From: Macrotis lagotis
Taxonomy: Eukaryota; Chordata; Mammalia; Peramelemorphia; Peramelidae
Assembly: GCF_037893015.1 (NCBI RefSeq)
Contig: NC_133661.1
Location: 189,299,991 to 189,363,990, forward strand
Length of the DNA: 64,000 nt
Direction of reading: 5' to 3'
The position numbers and the translations under genes were made by a program. Positions within the stretch are counted from its first letter, which is position 1, and each line of letters starts with the position of its first letter. Under the pieces are notes generated by a model that saw nothing but the letters and a program-made list of their open reading frames with translations, searched no databases and was not told where the DNA came from. Below, in pieces: positions 1 to 12,456 of this stretch.

Positions 1-3000
1 AAATATAGCTGATTTTTTAAAATTTTTTAATCTACTATCAAAGTCCCATGACAAAATAGCTAATGTTACCTACAATAAAGTTGTCTGTTGCAATTTTGAT
101 GAGTCTTAAGATAAAGTTTTTAAACAAAGATTCTAATTCCTATATATGCATATTTTTTTTTGGGGGGGGGAACTTCAGCAGTCTATGTGACCACCACAGT
201 GTTAGTTATATGAAAAGCTTGAGCTATCATAGGTTGAACACACCTTCTCTAGAAAATGCCTGACCTTTTTTTGACAGGGGAGAGTACTAAGTTCACACTC
301 TGTTCTAAGTAAACCTGGCTGTCTAATTTGGGTGTAAAGTCTATGATTCTGGTCTGTGTGAGAGAATCTTAGGTTCCTGTGATGCAGAGAAAATATGTAG
401 AGAATAATGATTGTAGAAATTGAGTTGAGAGGCTAAATGACTCCCACCTATTCTTGAGATGTAAATTGACTAACATGGAAAAGATATAGAGAATTATGAA
501 TATAGCAGAAACTAAATCTGTAATCTAAAAGGCCTGTTAAATCTCATTAAATTGGGTGAAAGTCTCCCAGGTGTCCCTACTCTTGAAATGTAAATCAACT
601 ACCATTGTTTCCTTATTAAATACAAAATTTGGATCCTGATCTCCTTATGCTTCACCCTCTACTTAATTCCTGGTCTGATAAGAATGGGAAGGGAGTTTAC
701 CTTTTGCCCTCTGGATGAGGAGCAAAGACGTAAATACTTGGGTTAAACTCTTCTCAAAGCCACCAGACTTCATTGATTTGCTGGCCCAGTCTGCTCTTTT
801 GTCTCTGTCTTTCTTTACCTACCATTTTCTTATGTGTTATAACTTCTTTAATATATTTTTGTTTTATTTCCACCCTTGCTTACCTGAATCTGAATAATGA
901 TTCTCAAAGACAGAATAGAACTCAAGTAACCAGTGGCTACACCTGTACTATGTACACCTGGTCAGGTCTGAACATCCTTGAATGTCAACCTAATTCAGAT
1001 CTCTGGGAAGTATAGAGTGTCTTATGAGATATGTGCCTGATCTATGTTTCCAATCTGGGTGCCTGCTCACTGCTGCCATTGTCACTTTAGCCAGTCATAT
1101 CGCTGCTATTTAGACAATCGAGTGTATGAAATATCATTCATATTCTTTGAGTCACCTAAAATTGTGTTTTCTCAGTCTACTACTCATAGTATTTCTGCAA
1201 AAAAAGGTTCACTTTTAAATGTCAAAGAGTAAACAGACTAAAGAAACAGAATAAGCCTCAGGGAAATATGAGTCTCAGATGTACGTTTTCACTACCTGAA
1301 GCACTTGTGCAATTCGTCTTCACAGTTTTAGCTCCAGACTCCAGAATATAATCTCCCCCTTGCTCTTCCATGGTGAAAAGCATCTTTGTGTTTCTACCTC
1401 CAATTCCTTCTCTGCTTTCTTGCTTCCACAAGAGCAAAAGGAGAAAAGGTGACCTGGTATATCAAATTCAGCACCTCCTATAGCCCGAAGTCATTATAAA
1501 ATCTTTGACTGATGGTTGGAAATGGGAGATGAGGAGAAAGAGAGGACTAAGAAGATTATTAGAAAATTTCTACCTGAACCAGCATCTATCTGTAGAATCA
1601 TGATCCCCTTGGTAATACCAGAAGGAGGTATGCCTAAAACATATTCCCACACAAAGTGAAACTTTTTCAGAGACAGTCAACTTTAGATTTAAGAATTACA
1701 GATTTTGGTAGCATTTTGTTATTTCCAGTGAATCTCTACTTAGAGACAAATTCAATACCACTGATAGTGGTTTTATTTTAGTAAAAAAAAATTCTCCCAA
1801 GACATCTAGTTTGTCATAAATGAGCATGTAGTCCTCGAACAATCTCTGATTTCTTATTCATAGTTTTTGTTGAGCTCTTAGAATCATAGAATTTTTAATT
1901 AGAGGATACCATAGAAATGATCCAAGTCAAATGTTTCATTTTATAGATTTTTTCTTGGTCCTAATGACAAATATATCTTAGCTACATAGATATAAATATT
2001 TAAAATATTGTATTAAAATAGATCATAAAATTTAATTGTATTTGAAAATTTAATTGTATTTGAAAAAATATTTATCTGACAGCCATCCATTGAAATTATG
2101 CTCTTTTCCATTCTAATAGCAATTTCTTGAATTAGCTCAAGAAGGGTCTTCTGGAAAAATAAGAAAAACAAACAGGACTGATACTTGGTCATATATCTTA
2201 ACCCAGAAGTCACTAAATGATATCAGAACTATATTGAAATTTTTCTGAATATTTGTAGTTTGTAGCTTTTCACAAATATACTTGCATAAGAAAAATCTCT
2301 GAAGAAATTTTTAGTGGTGCTTTAAGTTCAGTATTCCTGAAAACTTCTAATATATGTTACCTCCCCTAGTCAGAATGTGAATGCTTGAAAGCATGATGTG
2401 TCCTGTTTTACTATTTGCATATTAAAGCTTAGTACAATGCTTATAACACAATAAGTATTAAATAAATTTTTTTGGTTGTTCTGAACTTGGTGAATATTCA
2501 TATACATGAGCAAAGAAAAAAACAAAAGTTACAATAAAATCAATTTTTGAATAAATTTATTTTATATTAATCACAATAACATCACCATTCCTTTGAAAAT
2601 TATCAATCATATATGTTCAAGATATACACCTTATTCAGAAAATAAAAGTTATTTTTGATTATTTAGTTAATAAGTCATTGAATGAGATAGATTCTTTACA
2701 ATAATTTCATAACTCTAAGGAGTTCAAAGATCACAGATTGGGAAGCTTTCCCTTAGAATTATCTTTACTGCCAAAGCCACTATTTAGTCAATCATTTATC
2801 TGCTCATATCTTTTCTCCCTTAGGACATTCATGCACAAAACACAAACACACACACACAAATATACACACTCCTTTGAGTTTGGTGGAAAACATAGAGAAC
2901 ATGGGAGAACATATAAAAACAAATACATTTTCCGCCTATCATTCCAAATTGTTTTAGATTTAACAAACAGCTTTTTGATAGATTTTAAATGAACTTTTTA

Positions 3001-3629
3001 AAATCTTAATGGTATTATATTTTTCTAGTTTCATGTTGAAATTGATTTTAGCATTCATTTCTAAAAAATTTCTCCTTTTCTTTCTTCCTTCCCTCCTCCT
3101 AAAGACAGCAAACAATCTGATATAGGTTAAACATGCACAATGATGAATATATTTCCATATCAGTTATGTTGTAAAAGTAAAATCAGACCTAAAGGGAATA
3201 ACTAAATGAAAATAATAAAAAGTTAAAATAAAATATTTGCTCTGCATTCAGACTTCATAGATCTTTCTATGAATGTGGTTGGCATTTTACAACATAAATC
3301 TTTTTGAGGGATCTTTAATTACTGTATTGCTGAGAAGGGTCAAGCATATCATACTTGATCATCACAAAAATTGTTAGACAAATATAAAAATTACAGAAAA
3401 CATATGATCATATGAAGACACATAAGATAATAATAGCCATGGAAACAATTGCCTTTTCAGTAAATACTTCATATAATCTGCAAGAATAAGGAAAATTAAA
3501 ATATCTGTATTCAGGTAGTATTTTAAAAGATGCAAAAAATCATATATATTAACTCCTTAGAGTCTCATGACTGAGAGACAAATATTGCAGTTTTATAAAT
3601 AAGGAAACTAAGATCCAGAGAAGTTGAAT
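1..3629. other. AT-rich intergenic stretch, no gene recognised
   Basis: No conserved coding segment or RNA gene is visible. Short open frames are AT-rich chance frames. A weak 30-bp direct similarity ('ttcttgagatgtaaattgac' near 455 and 'ctcttgaaatgtaaatcaac' near 581) hints at an old repeat. At about 1872-1960 a piece resembles the 'aatcatagaatttagagc...cattttacagat' part of MIR-like SINEs. A short CA run lies at 2845-2862. Nothing else is supported. Confidence 0.5.
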
Positions 3630-3717
3630 AGTATATATAGATATATATATGATATAGATATAGGTATAGAGATAGAGATAGAGATAGAGATAGAGATAGA
3701 GATAGAGATAGAGATTT
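3630..3717. repeat. (TATA) then (GATAGA)n microsatellite
   Basis: An irregular TA/GATA stretch passes into about eight tandem copies of the hexamer 'gataga'. The next 150 bases are also purine-rich. It lies 3' of the first OR gene, which is on the minus strand. Confidence 0.85.
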
Positions 3718-4032
3718 ATGATGGATGGTAAAAGTCAAACACAGTGTTTCTTCGCTGAATGTCCTGTACTCTTTCCACTGTGCCATTTTGCCATTTAGTT
3801 AAGGATAATTCTGAAGAAGAAAGGGAAAGGCAAAGAGAAAGAGAAACAAAGAGAAAAACAGACAGACCGAAGTAGTAATCTTTACAGAGAACAGGTTTTA
3901 AATCTCTCATATTAAAATTTCAATGGAAAATTCATGTTTCCACAGAATGGTCAGGTAATTAATCATGGTTTCAAGGATATGCATAACTTGCAAGTGCAAA
4001 CTGCATGTCTACAATGGTCTGATTCATGTAGT

Positions 4033-5034
4033 CTAACCATGATGCCAAGTCAAGTGAATTAACTTGATGGATGACTTTTCTGAAAGAGAAGCATTTAATT
4101 TTTTTCCCCTTGAACTCATATATTGAATTCTCAACCTCTTCATTGCAGCTTTCATCTCTTTGTTTCTCAATGTATAGATGGCAGGGTTTAATAGAGGTGT
4201 AAATACTCCATAAAATACAGCAAGAAATTTGTCTACTGAGGGAATATTTAGTGGGCAAAGATAAATGAAGATACATGGTACAAAGAATGTTACCACCACG
4301 GTGATATGGGCTGTACAAGTACACAATGCTTTATATATCCCATCTGTGGAATGATGGCGAACACTAAGTAGGATATAGGTATATGAAATCAAAAGTAAGA
4401 TGAAAGAGGTTGTAGCAAGAAATCCACTCTCAGCATTCACCAATAATTGTACACCATAAGAATCCATGCAGGCAAGTTCAATTACCAATGGAAGATCACA
4501 GAAAAAGCTGTCTATTTCTCTAGGGCCACAGAAAGGCAGATCCACAATCATATCCAATTGACTAATTGAGTGTACAAGTCCAATAACCCATGACATAACT
4601 ACAAGCCAAATGCACCTTTGCTGACTCATGATGGTTGTATAGTGGAGAGGTTTGCATATGGCTACAGAACGATCATAAGCCATGATCACAAGCAATACCA
4701 TCTCACCACCAGCAGCTAAATGTACAAAGACAATCTGCCACATGCAGGTTTCAAAGGATATGGTCTTACTATCCCTAAAGAAGTCTATGATTGCCTTAGG
4801 GATGATGACTGAGGAAAGCCACAAATCCACAAAAGATAGGTTGGCTAACAGGAAGTACATGGGAGAATGCAGATGGGAATCAGTGATAACTGTGGTCATA
4901 ATAAGAATGTTACCTGAAATAGTAGACAAATAAATCACAGAGAATAAGAAGAAGAGGCAGATCTGGACCTCCCATGAATCAGTAAGTCCCAGTAGTATGA
5001 ATTCAGATACCACAGACTGATTCACTCTATCCAT
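4033..5034 (-). CDS. Olfactory receptor, OR4 family (OR4K/OR4F-like), 333 aa, atypical DRY motif and long tail
   Basis: This is a class II odorant receptor, a seven-pass GPCR expected in the cilia membrane of olfactory neurons and coupling to the olfactory G protein (family knowledge). Seen in the protein: an N-glycosylation site NQS at residues 5-7, GN at 41-42 in TM1, LHSPMYFLLANLSFVD at 55-70, C97 pairing with C179, SY at 217-218 in TM5, and NPAIY at 283-287 in TM7. The stretches DLPFCGP and SFFCDLPLVIELACMD are typical of OR4K/OR4F members. The frame is one uninterrupted exon and the ATG fits the family start ('..NQSVVSEFILLGL'). Three things are odd. The TM3 motif is DRS at 121-123 where the family has DRY. 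Position 238 in 'KALCTCTAH' is cysteine instead of the usual serine. The C-terminus runs to 333 residues where about 305-315 is usual. It could be a young pseudogene without a stop, or a functional variant. OR4 membership is confident; the exact subfamily is not. Confidence 0.93.
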   Translation of the reverse strand: MDRVNQSVVSEFILLGLTDSWEVQICLFFLFSVIYLSTISGNILIMTTVITDSHLHSPMYFLLANLSFVDLWLSSVIIPKAIIDFFRDSKTISFETCMWQIVFVHLAAGGEMVLLVIMAYDRSVAICKPLHYTTIMSQQRCIWLVVMSWVIGLVHSISQLDMIVDLPFCGPREIDSFFCDLPLVIELACMDSYGVQLLVNAESGFLATTSFILLLISYTYILLSVRHHSTDGIYKALCTCTAHITVVVTFFVPCIFIYLCPLNIPSVDKFLAVFYGVFTPLLNPAIYTLRNKEMKAAMKRLRIQYMSSRGKKLNASLSEKSSIKLIHLTWHHG

Positions 5035-5059
5035 ATCATAAAGTATTTACTCCAATCAC

Positions 5060-5076
5060 CTAGAAAGAATGGGAAG
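5060..5076 (-). promoter_or_regulatory. Splice acceptor upstream of first OR gene
   Basis: On the minus strand a pyrimidine run ('cccattctttctag') ends in AG at 5061-5060, about 25 bases before the ATG at 5034. OR genes usually have their whole coding region in the last exon, with non-coding exons upstream, so this is the expected acceptor. The upstream exon was not identified. Confidence 0.6.
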
Positions 5077-5144
5077 AGTAATTATTAGAATTGAAATGGT
5101 ATATTAAGTTTAAATCTTTGGTTCCCCAAAAAAGTATTTTTCTA

Positions 5145-5251
5145 TGTGCATACATATACACATAGGTATACACATGCGTATATGTATATGTATACATATA
5201 TGTATATGTACATGTACATGTACATGTACATGTATATGTATATGTATATGT
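5145..5251. repeat. Alternating purine-pyrimidine (TATG/TACA/TGTACA) microsatellite
   Basis: Compound tandem repeats of 'tatatg', 'tacatg' and 'tatacaca' lie about 110 bp upstream of the first OR ATG. The strand alternates purine and pyrimidine almost throughout, so it could adopt cruciform or Z-like structure; that is inference. Confidence 0.8.
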
Positions 5252-6539
5252 TCCCAAAATTTGTATCCATTAGCATCTACCTTCCAAAGATAACATTAGC
5301 ATTATGACCAAGAAGACTATGAAATGACATAATTGGATTTAATTATCTCTATAATGTCTTCTAGTTTAAACATTCTACAATTTTAAGAGCACATCAAAAA
5401 ATAAGGTTAAATTAGACATCAGAGATTGTATAAAGCACTATAGATTAAGATAAATTCCAGAAGAATTTAAAATGTACTTACCAAAACATTGTTATTTGAC
5501 TATTTTATTTTTCACAGGATTCCATAGCTGAGTTAAACCTCAAATGTTGCTTTCCTTAGGATGTTTTCATAACATGACTAAATTGCAATCTAAATTTTCT
5601 ATTATATCATAAATCATAATCAAAGTCATAAACTGAATCAGAATCTCAGATTTGGAAGGAACTTCAAAATCTAATCCATAATTGAAGAGAAAACAGTTCA
5701 ACAGTATCACCAAGTAAAAATTCAACTTTCATTTGAATATTTCTAGCAAAGGAAAAGTATTTTCTACCTGTTTGATGACATACACTGTTAAAAATATTTT
5801 CTTATAGCAAGGGTGCTATATATGCTATATAACAAGGATGCTATGTAACATCCACCTTTTTCTCCCTTTTTCCTATCTAGACTTAAGTGCAATAAGTCTT
5901 AATGTTCCAAAATTAAATTTCTTGCTTAGTACCTGAAAAGTGATAAATGAATAACTAGCATATATCATTTAATGAAATTCTAAAACATAATTAAGCAGTG
6001 TCTGTGAAGATTAGGAACATTCAATCAACCTTCTTATGGATTAGAATAACTCTTTAGCATCATCAGGATTTGCAATAACCCTAGGCATTTTCATAATTTC
6101 CCCATACATCTGTAAATCAAGTACAAGTATATTTGATTTAGTCATGAATATTCCAGATTTTTAATTACTTTTTCCTCCACTGGCACCAAGAAGTTTCTCT
6201 TTTTAAAGACCAATTTGACTCAAACATATCAATTGATGATAATTACTATTTTAGCTATGATGCTAAAAATAGAATAACAATTACACTAGCCAACAAACTT
6301 AACCAATACCTTAGATTTCACTGATACAGCCTAAATTGATCTCTATATAAATTTAAATATTTTTAATTGGAAAGTAGACATATCCTATATCTCTCTTCTG
6401 TCTCCTTTTAACCTTCATCTCAAGAGCTTTTCTGAGGTAAATCTGGACAAATCTCAGATCAATTTGATTAATCTTAACAAACAACTAGTATTACCATAAT
6501 TTAGTCTTGATACTCAAAGAAGGATGGAACAAATTATGA
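5252..6539. other. Upstream region of first OR gene, no feature beyond an old repeat piece
   Basis: AT-rich sequence. At about 5638-5700 a piece resembles the 'gaatctcagagttggaaggaacctcaaa' motif of an old interspersed repeat common in marsupials. The OR promoter and non-coding exons should lie in or beyond this stretch, but I cannot point to them. Confidence 0.45.
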
Positions 6540-7775
6540 TATAGGAAGAATGTATTTAAGAAATTGGATCCAACAAAATGGATACATGATTTACACAATA
6601 ATTGGTAATGCCTTAAGAAAATCTGGGGAGAATGGGGGAGATTTATGGATTAAGGAAAAAATTGTGACTAAACAAGAGATTACTGGTTATAAATCAATAA
6701 ATTATTTACATTAAGGTTAAAAGTGGGGTTTTTTTGCACAAGCAAAACAATGCAGTCAAAAAGGAAAGCATAAAACTAAAGAATTTACAATTTTCTTCAA
6801 TGAAACTTCATTTCTCTAATAAACAGTGATCTGAATAAAATGTATATTAACATGTCATTTCCCAATAATAAATGGTAAACATTTATCACAGTTTTCAGAT
6901 AAAAAGGCAAAAGCAATTTATAGTCATAGGAAAACAAATGTTCTAAATCACTATTGATTAGAGAAAAGAAAATTACAATCATTCCACCTCTAAGATTAGT
7001 TAAAATGACAAAAAAGGAAAGTGGTAAGTGTTTCAGGGGATGTGGAAAAATGGGTCAGTAACACAGGATTGATTGAATTGTAAACTAATCTAATCATGCT
7101 GGAGTGCAACTTGCAAGTAAGCCCAAAGGATTATAAACTGTGCATACCCATTGACCCAGAAACACCACTACTAGGTCTATAACCCAAAGAAATTTTTTTT
7201 TAAAAAGATAAACATCTATGTCTATTAAACTATTCATAGAAACTCTTTTGAAGTGGCAAAGAACAGGAAATTGAGGGGATGGCCAATAACTGGAAAATGG
7301 TTGAAGAAGTTGTGATATATGCTTGTGATGGAATACTATTGTGCTATCAGAAATAATGAGAAGTGTACTTTCAGAAAAATCTGGAAACAACTGATGCAGA
7401 GTGAAAGAAGCAGAACCAGGAGACTATTATATATAGTAACAGAAATGGAATATGATAATCAACTGTGAATGACTTAACTATTTTAGGAGTGCAAAGATAC
7501 AAGATTATTCTGAAGGCTTTAGGATGAAAAATACTATCCATTTTCAGAAAAAGAACTGAAAGAGTCTGAATGTAATTTAATGCATATTACTGTAATTATG
7601 TTTATTTTATAGGTTTTATAGGTTTTTTCACAACATGACTAATATGGAAATGTGTTTTGCATGAATGTACATTTATAAGCAAAGTTAAATTGCCTGCCTT
7701 CTCAATGAGGGCAGAATAAAGAGAAAGAGACTTTAAAATTCAATTTACAAAATCACATTTGAAGTTTCATGTAAT
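6540..7775 (+). mobile_element. L1 LINE fragment: end of ORF2 and 3' UTR, sense
   Basis: The first part (to about 6985) matches the L1 ORF2 tail in the stretch just before the 3' UTR ('ttgcacaagcaaaacaatgc'). From about 6985 the marsupial L1 3' UTR is clear: 'ggggatgtggaaaaatgggt', 'tactattgtgctatcagaaa' and 'tcacaacatgactaatatgg'. The same 3' UTR appears antisense at 14.7-15.7 kb and elsewhere, so the family is self-consistent within the window. It is a degenerate, 5'-truncated copy. Confidence 0.85.
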
Positions 7776-8904
7776 TGTAAGAATTAAGTTTTTAAAATAA
7801 TAAACAATAAATTGGATCAAGAATATATGGTAGTTCTGGGGACTTCATAAATAACTTCACATTCCATTGTTAAAGTATAGAGGTGTTAGGAAGTTGTGAT
7901 ATTTGCTATGGGATTACCTCTTTTATGATGGAAATGAATGCCCTGCCCTGTGTGAGAGACAGGGCAGAGTTAGAAAAAGGTGAAAGAACTCTATATTTTG
8001 TCGATCCCATTTTGGGGATTCTCCAAGTGACTGTCTTCTTTGTTCTCAAGTTAGATTCCATCTTCAAGAGATGGAAGAGTTCAAGTCCAGTTCAGATTCC
8101 TGAAGGAAAGACTCTGGAAAGACATGAGGGGAACACATGGTCTCCTTCATAATCCTGTTCCTAGTTTGCTCCTCTAGAAACTCCAGGGAATTTTCCCTTG
8201 GTTGTATCCATGACTATGTCTTAGTTGAGTAACCTCTCTTGATCCCAGTAAGTAATTTCCTCCTCCCTCTCTATTGTCTGACATATTTTCCTATATTCTC
8301 CTGCTCTGATTTCTACTTTGTTCTGAATTGAATATATGAACTCCTTTTCTATTTACTATGTGTGTTCATTGTGGAGCTGATATTAAGTAGGAATAGAACT
8401 TGAGTCATCCCTCTCACCCAAAATAACAAAATTGTCAAAAGTTGGATGGAATCTGATGATATTACTTAGATTAAAATTTAAGGATTGGATAGATAAACTT
8501 CTGTTCTGCTAATCCCTCTCCCTCTGAGAAAAACAGATTGGGTCCCCCATCATAACTTCCTTATTCCTCTCTTGACAGGAATGAAGATCTTCCTTGGTGA
8601 GTGGGGTCAAAGAATGAAAAAGTGAGAGATATTTATCATCCTCATTTGGAGATAAACACAAGGACAGCCCTTGCCATATGTGGAACCCTCCTTACAAGTG
8701 GATTCCACACTCTTCTCTTTGTAATTTAACTACATAGTTGAAAAGAAATGCCCATGATTTGGATATTATAGATAAAAATCTAAGAGAAAATAATTTATAA
8801 ATGTATATATATTAATCACATAAGAGTTTATATGGGTAAGAATTGGATTGTTTTTGAAAAGGCAGCATTGAAATTATACAGTTTTAGAACTGAAAGGAAT
8901 CTTA
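7776..8904. other. Unassigned intergenic sequence
   Basis: No gene or confident repeat is seen. The 89-codon frame near 7883-8152 has no recognisable domain and sits in ordinary AT-rich sequence. Confidence 0.4.
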
Positions 8905-9095
8905 TTATTGCTCAGTCATTTTCAATTGTAACCCATTCTTTGTGACTTTATTGATGAGAAAACTGATGCAAACTGAGTCAAGCAACTTGCCCAGGGTCAT
9001 GCAACTAATGATTGTCCGAGGTCAAATTTGAACTCAGGAAGATGGTTCTTCCTGACTCTAGACCCAGTACTATTCCAGTACACCAGGATAAAATG
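8905..9095 (-). mobile_element. Marsupial SINE / MIR-like SINE, antisense
   Basis: It contains the ordered SINE landmarks 'tgctcagtcattttcaattg', 'tgatgagaaaactgatgcaaactga', 'acttgcccagggtcatgcaa', 'tttgaactcaggaag' and 'ttcctgactcta'. These match the reverse strand of the tRNA-derived marsupial SINEs. It is moderately diverged. Confidence 0.75.
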
Positions 9096-9275
9096 CCAGA
9101 AAGTCTAACAAGTAGAAAATATATAAGCAGATTAACAACCAAGAGGTTGATTTTAAATATATGTCAGCATTTCCAAATATGTAAGACAAAAATTTACTTC
9201 CCAATAGATGTGAATAAAAAGATCTCAAAAGCTGTGCAAACTTTTGATTAATATTTTTAAATGCTATAAATCACT

Positions 9276-9990
9276 CAAAACATGAAAAATGCATAATAAA
9301 ATATTGTTGAAGTTTCTCCTACCACCCAGAACATTGGAAAGTGGATGAAAAACTAGAAAGGTTCGATTATACTGCTGAGATACTGTTAAAAGTGCTGCAA
9401 ATTTTTTGCAATATTCTGGGAAACAATGTAAAATTTTGGAATTTGGAAAAAAAGTAATGCAAATGTTCATATCTTTGATCCAGAATTCTGACTGAAACAA
9501 ATATATCTCCTAAAGGTCAGAAAAAGAAAGAAAGAACTTATATAAGTATCTAAACTTTAATAGAAGAAATATATTTTATCTTGATAAAGAACTGGAAATA
9601 AAGTGGGAGTGCATTAAGGGGCAAATTACTAAACATTTTGTGGCATATTATTATGATGGAATACTAATGCACTTGAGAAAAATGATAAATGGAAATTCAG
9701 AGGAAAGCATGGAATGACATCTACTGTTGCAGAGAAAAGAAAACAAAACCAAAAAAAAAAAGCAATATTCACAATCATTAAAAAGCAACAAATGGAGGGA
9801 ACAATAAAGGAAACAGAATCCTCTTTTCCATCAAGAGGTAGAGTGATGAGAGTGAAATGTAGCCAATACTGTCTTATATTGCTAATGTATGAATGAATTT
9901 TACTAAATTATTTTTTAATCTGTACAAAAGGGGAGATTTTCTGATTAGAGAAGGAGGCAAATATTTTTAAATGAATTCAATATACAAATA
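9276..9990 (+). mobile_element. Degenerate LINE 3' end, sense
   Basis: Landmarks such as 'gaactggaaataaagtgggagtgcat', 'ggcatattattatgatggaa' and 'gcatggaatgacatctactg' follow the order of L1-type 3' UTRs ('..tgatggaatactattgtgc..'). It is more diverged than the copy at 6540-7775 and probably belongs to an older family. The boundaries are uncertain. Confidence 0.5.
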
Positions 9991-10627
9991 CATAGCATTA
10001 AAAACTGCACATATCAAAATTTTAAAAAATATGTAAAAACAGAAAACTCAATGATGAGGAATGTATGGAAAATTTGATAATAGAGTCTGATGATGAACTT
10101 GCAAACTAGAGGCATCTTTCTACAAAACAATTTAATACTCAGCAAACAGTCATTCTTTACAGTCATTAATTCCAATGTTGAGAACATGCTGTTTTATCTA
10201 ATTAAAAAATTATATTTAAATTGACATGATTTGTCAAAAACAAAAAAAAGGAAATTTTGAGAATATTAAATGTCTATTACCATACTAATTTAATACATTT
10301 TGGCACATTCATGAACTGAAGTTTAATAATGCAACTAAGATGATGAAAAGGAGGAATACATATTTAAAAAACAACTATGAAAAAACACAAAGTTGGAAAA
10401 GTAGAACCTGAAGAAGGGAAGATATATTCATTATAATCATATAAGAGGAAGCTTGAACAGAAACAAAGAAAACAATAAAGTTTATATTATACTGATTTTT
10501 TTTAAATGACTATGTTGGTGTTACTTTTAATTTAAATGAAAATAAGACAAGGTTCATTGGTTTTAATGACATTTTATATAATAATGAATCATTTCCAATC
10601 GTAGAAAATAACTTTTCAAAAAATAAT

Positions 10628-10792
10628 GCTGGTAGCTAGATGGTGCAGTAGATACAGCACCAGCCCTGGAGTCAGGAGAACCTGAGTTCAGATGTGATCT
10701 CAAAAACTTAATAATTGCCTAAATGTGTGATCTTGGGCAAGTCATTTATCCCCATTGCCTTAAATAAATTAATAAATATATATTTTTATTTG
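10628..10792 (+). mobile_element. tRNA-derived marsupial SINE, sense
   Basis: The copy runs in the order 'gtagctagatggtgcagtag', 'gcaccagccctggagtcagg', 'acctgagttcagatgtgatc', 'cttaataattgcctaa' and 'cttgggcaagtcatttatcc', then an A/T-rich tail. It lies directly against the left arm of a perfect 63-bp inverted repeat. Confidence 0.85.
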
Positions 10793-10855
10793 AAAGATAT
10801 TAATAACTCATCTTTATGTAAAGCTTCAGTGTTAACAAGGTGCTTTCCCCTCTCC
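10793..10855 (+). repeat. Left arm of a perfect 63-bp inverted repeat
   Basis: The arm starts 'aaagatattaataactcatc' and ends 'gctttcccctctcc'. Its exact reverse complement lies at 11576-11638, about 720 bp away. Weaker matches extend a few bases outward on both sides. The right arm is the end of a MIR-like SINE; the left arm abuts a different SINE. Confidence 0.9.
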
Positions 10856-11409
10856 TAACAAACATTTTGGGGGTTCCAAGATAAGTCTAAATATAGATAT
10901 AATAAATCATTCTTATTTATTTTCAAATATTATTAAAAGTCTGGTTTCCATAAGCTATTTTTAGAATCCACTTTAATAATTTCTTTTTCTATATTTGAAA
11001 GAAAAAGTTTTGAATTTGATTTTAAAAAGTACTCTAATTTGGAATTTTCTTTTAATTAATGTAGATTTTCTATGTCCTCATTGACCCATATAATTGTAAT
11101 TTTTCTTTCTTTCAGTCTTATTAGAAGATAAGAACATTTTTAAAATTGGAAGCAACACAAGAAATGCTTTAGGGCAAAATCTTTGTTATGCTTTAATAAT
11201 AACATACGTTTCTAATAGAACTTGAAAAATGTTTTAAGGAGTTAAGAGGTAATGAGAACTTCACATATTTACATACAGTGGGCTAGAAAATCTTTAGCTG
11301 GAGGATTCAGCATATATGACAATTCCAACTTTGACAAAGTATATATACTTATGTCTATATGTACACATATCTTATACTCTATGATCCTGATCTCCTGGAG
11401 ACAGAATGA
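10856..11409. other. Spacer between inverted-repeat arms, unassigned
   Basis: AT-rich sequence without a recognisable gene. It would form the loop of a 63-bp stem if the strand folded back. Confidence 0.4.
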
Positions 11410-11640
11410 GTTAGTAAATTGAGTGCTGGAGTTGTATTTAGAACAGAGACTGAAACCTGCCTCTGTTACTTATTAATTAATTGTTAAACATATAACTCAA
11501 TGTGTTGGAGTCTTCAATTTCCATATTTAATATGTTGATAAGAATAAATTCACTACTTACTTCACAGGCTTATTGGGAGAGGGGAAAGCACCTTGTTAAC
11601 ACTGAAGCTTTACATAAAGATGAGTTATTAATATCTTTAA
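11410..11640 (+). mobile_element. MIR-like SINE, sense
   Basis: The MIR order is readable: 'gagtgctggagttgtattta', 'ctctgttacttattaattaa', 'cttcaatttccatatttaat', 'cttcacaggcttattgggag' and 'gggaaagcaccttgttaac'. Its last 63 bases are the right arm (11576-11638) of the perfect inverted repeat. Confidence 0.7.
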
Positions 11641-11976
11641 ATAAAACCTGGACAAAACGATCTCTAAGATCTCTTTTGATTCGTCAATACATAAATTCTT
11701 TGACTCTGTTTTATGCCTTGTGCTCATGCATCCCAATTATTGTGTCAATAAGTGAACAAAAACAGACCCAAAACACATGCCTGATATTAAGAACCATTAT
11801 TCAAAAAAATATCTCTCCATTTCTTTCATTGCTTTCCTAGGATCAAAACCAAACCAAAATAAAATAAAATCCTTAAGAAGTGGGTGACTTTCCCAATTAA
11901 TTATATAAGAGAATATTAAATAACTATAGAACCAGGAATGGGCTGGCAAATATTTAACAACTGGTTTTCCTAATAC

Positions 11977-11978
<2 letters not shown>

Positions 11979-12029
<51 letters not shown>

Positions 12030-12100
12030 ACAAAACACACACAAACAAGTATTCATATATATGTATATATACACATATACATATATGTGTGTGTCTGCAT
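11979..12100. repeat. (CA)n microsatellite grading into (TA)n/(TG)n
   Basis: About 20 CA units are followed by imperfect 'acaaac' and then 'tatatgtatatat' runs. Confidence 0.9.
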
Positions 12101-12449
12101 AAATATATACCTATGCATAATTTGGATATTTATAACAGATTTTTACGTTTAATTATGTCTTAGAATTAACAAGACAAGAAATCAAGGTCTATTATGTATC
12201 ATTTGTTGATTTCTGACGTTCAAATCCTCACACTAAAAATTTAGTAAAAAAAAAATCTATTAGCATTTTGCTCTCATAAACCATTTGGGTTGGCTTCAAA
12301 ACAAACTTGCACAGGACCTCTTGCCAAATTAAGGCAAGTTCCAGCCAATTAGTGTTTTATTATACCTATCAAAAGTATGGTTTAATCAATCCACCCATCC
12401 AAAAGGCAAAATAGAAATAGCAGCAAAATAGAAATAACTAAAAATAATG

Positions 12450-12456
12450 AAGGAGG

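Noticed and set aside
3565-3786. Serine/leucine-rich reverse frame
   Set aside because: It is the translation of the GATAGA microsatellite.
4682-4933. Forward frame inside the first OR gene
   Set aside because: A shadow of the OR coding strand.
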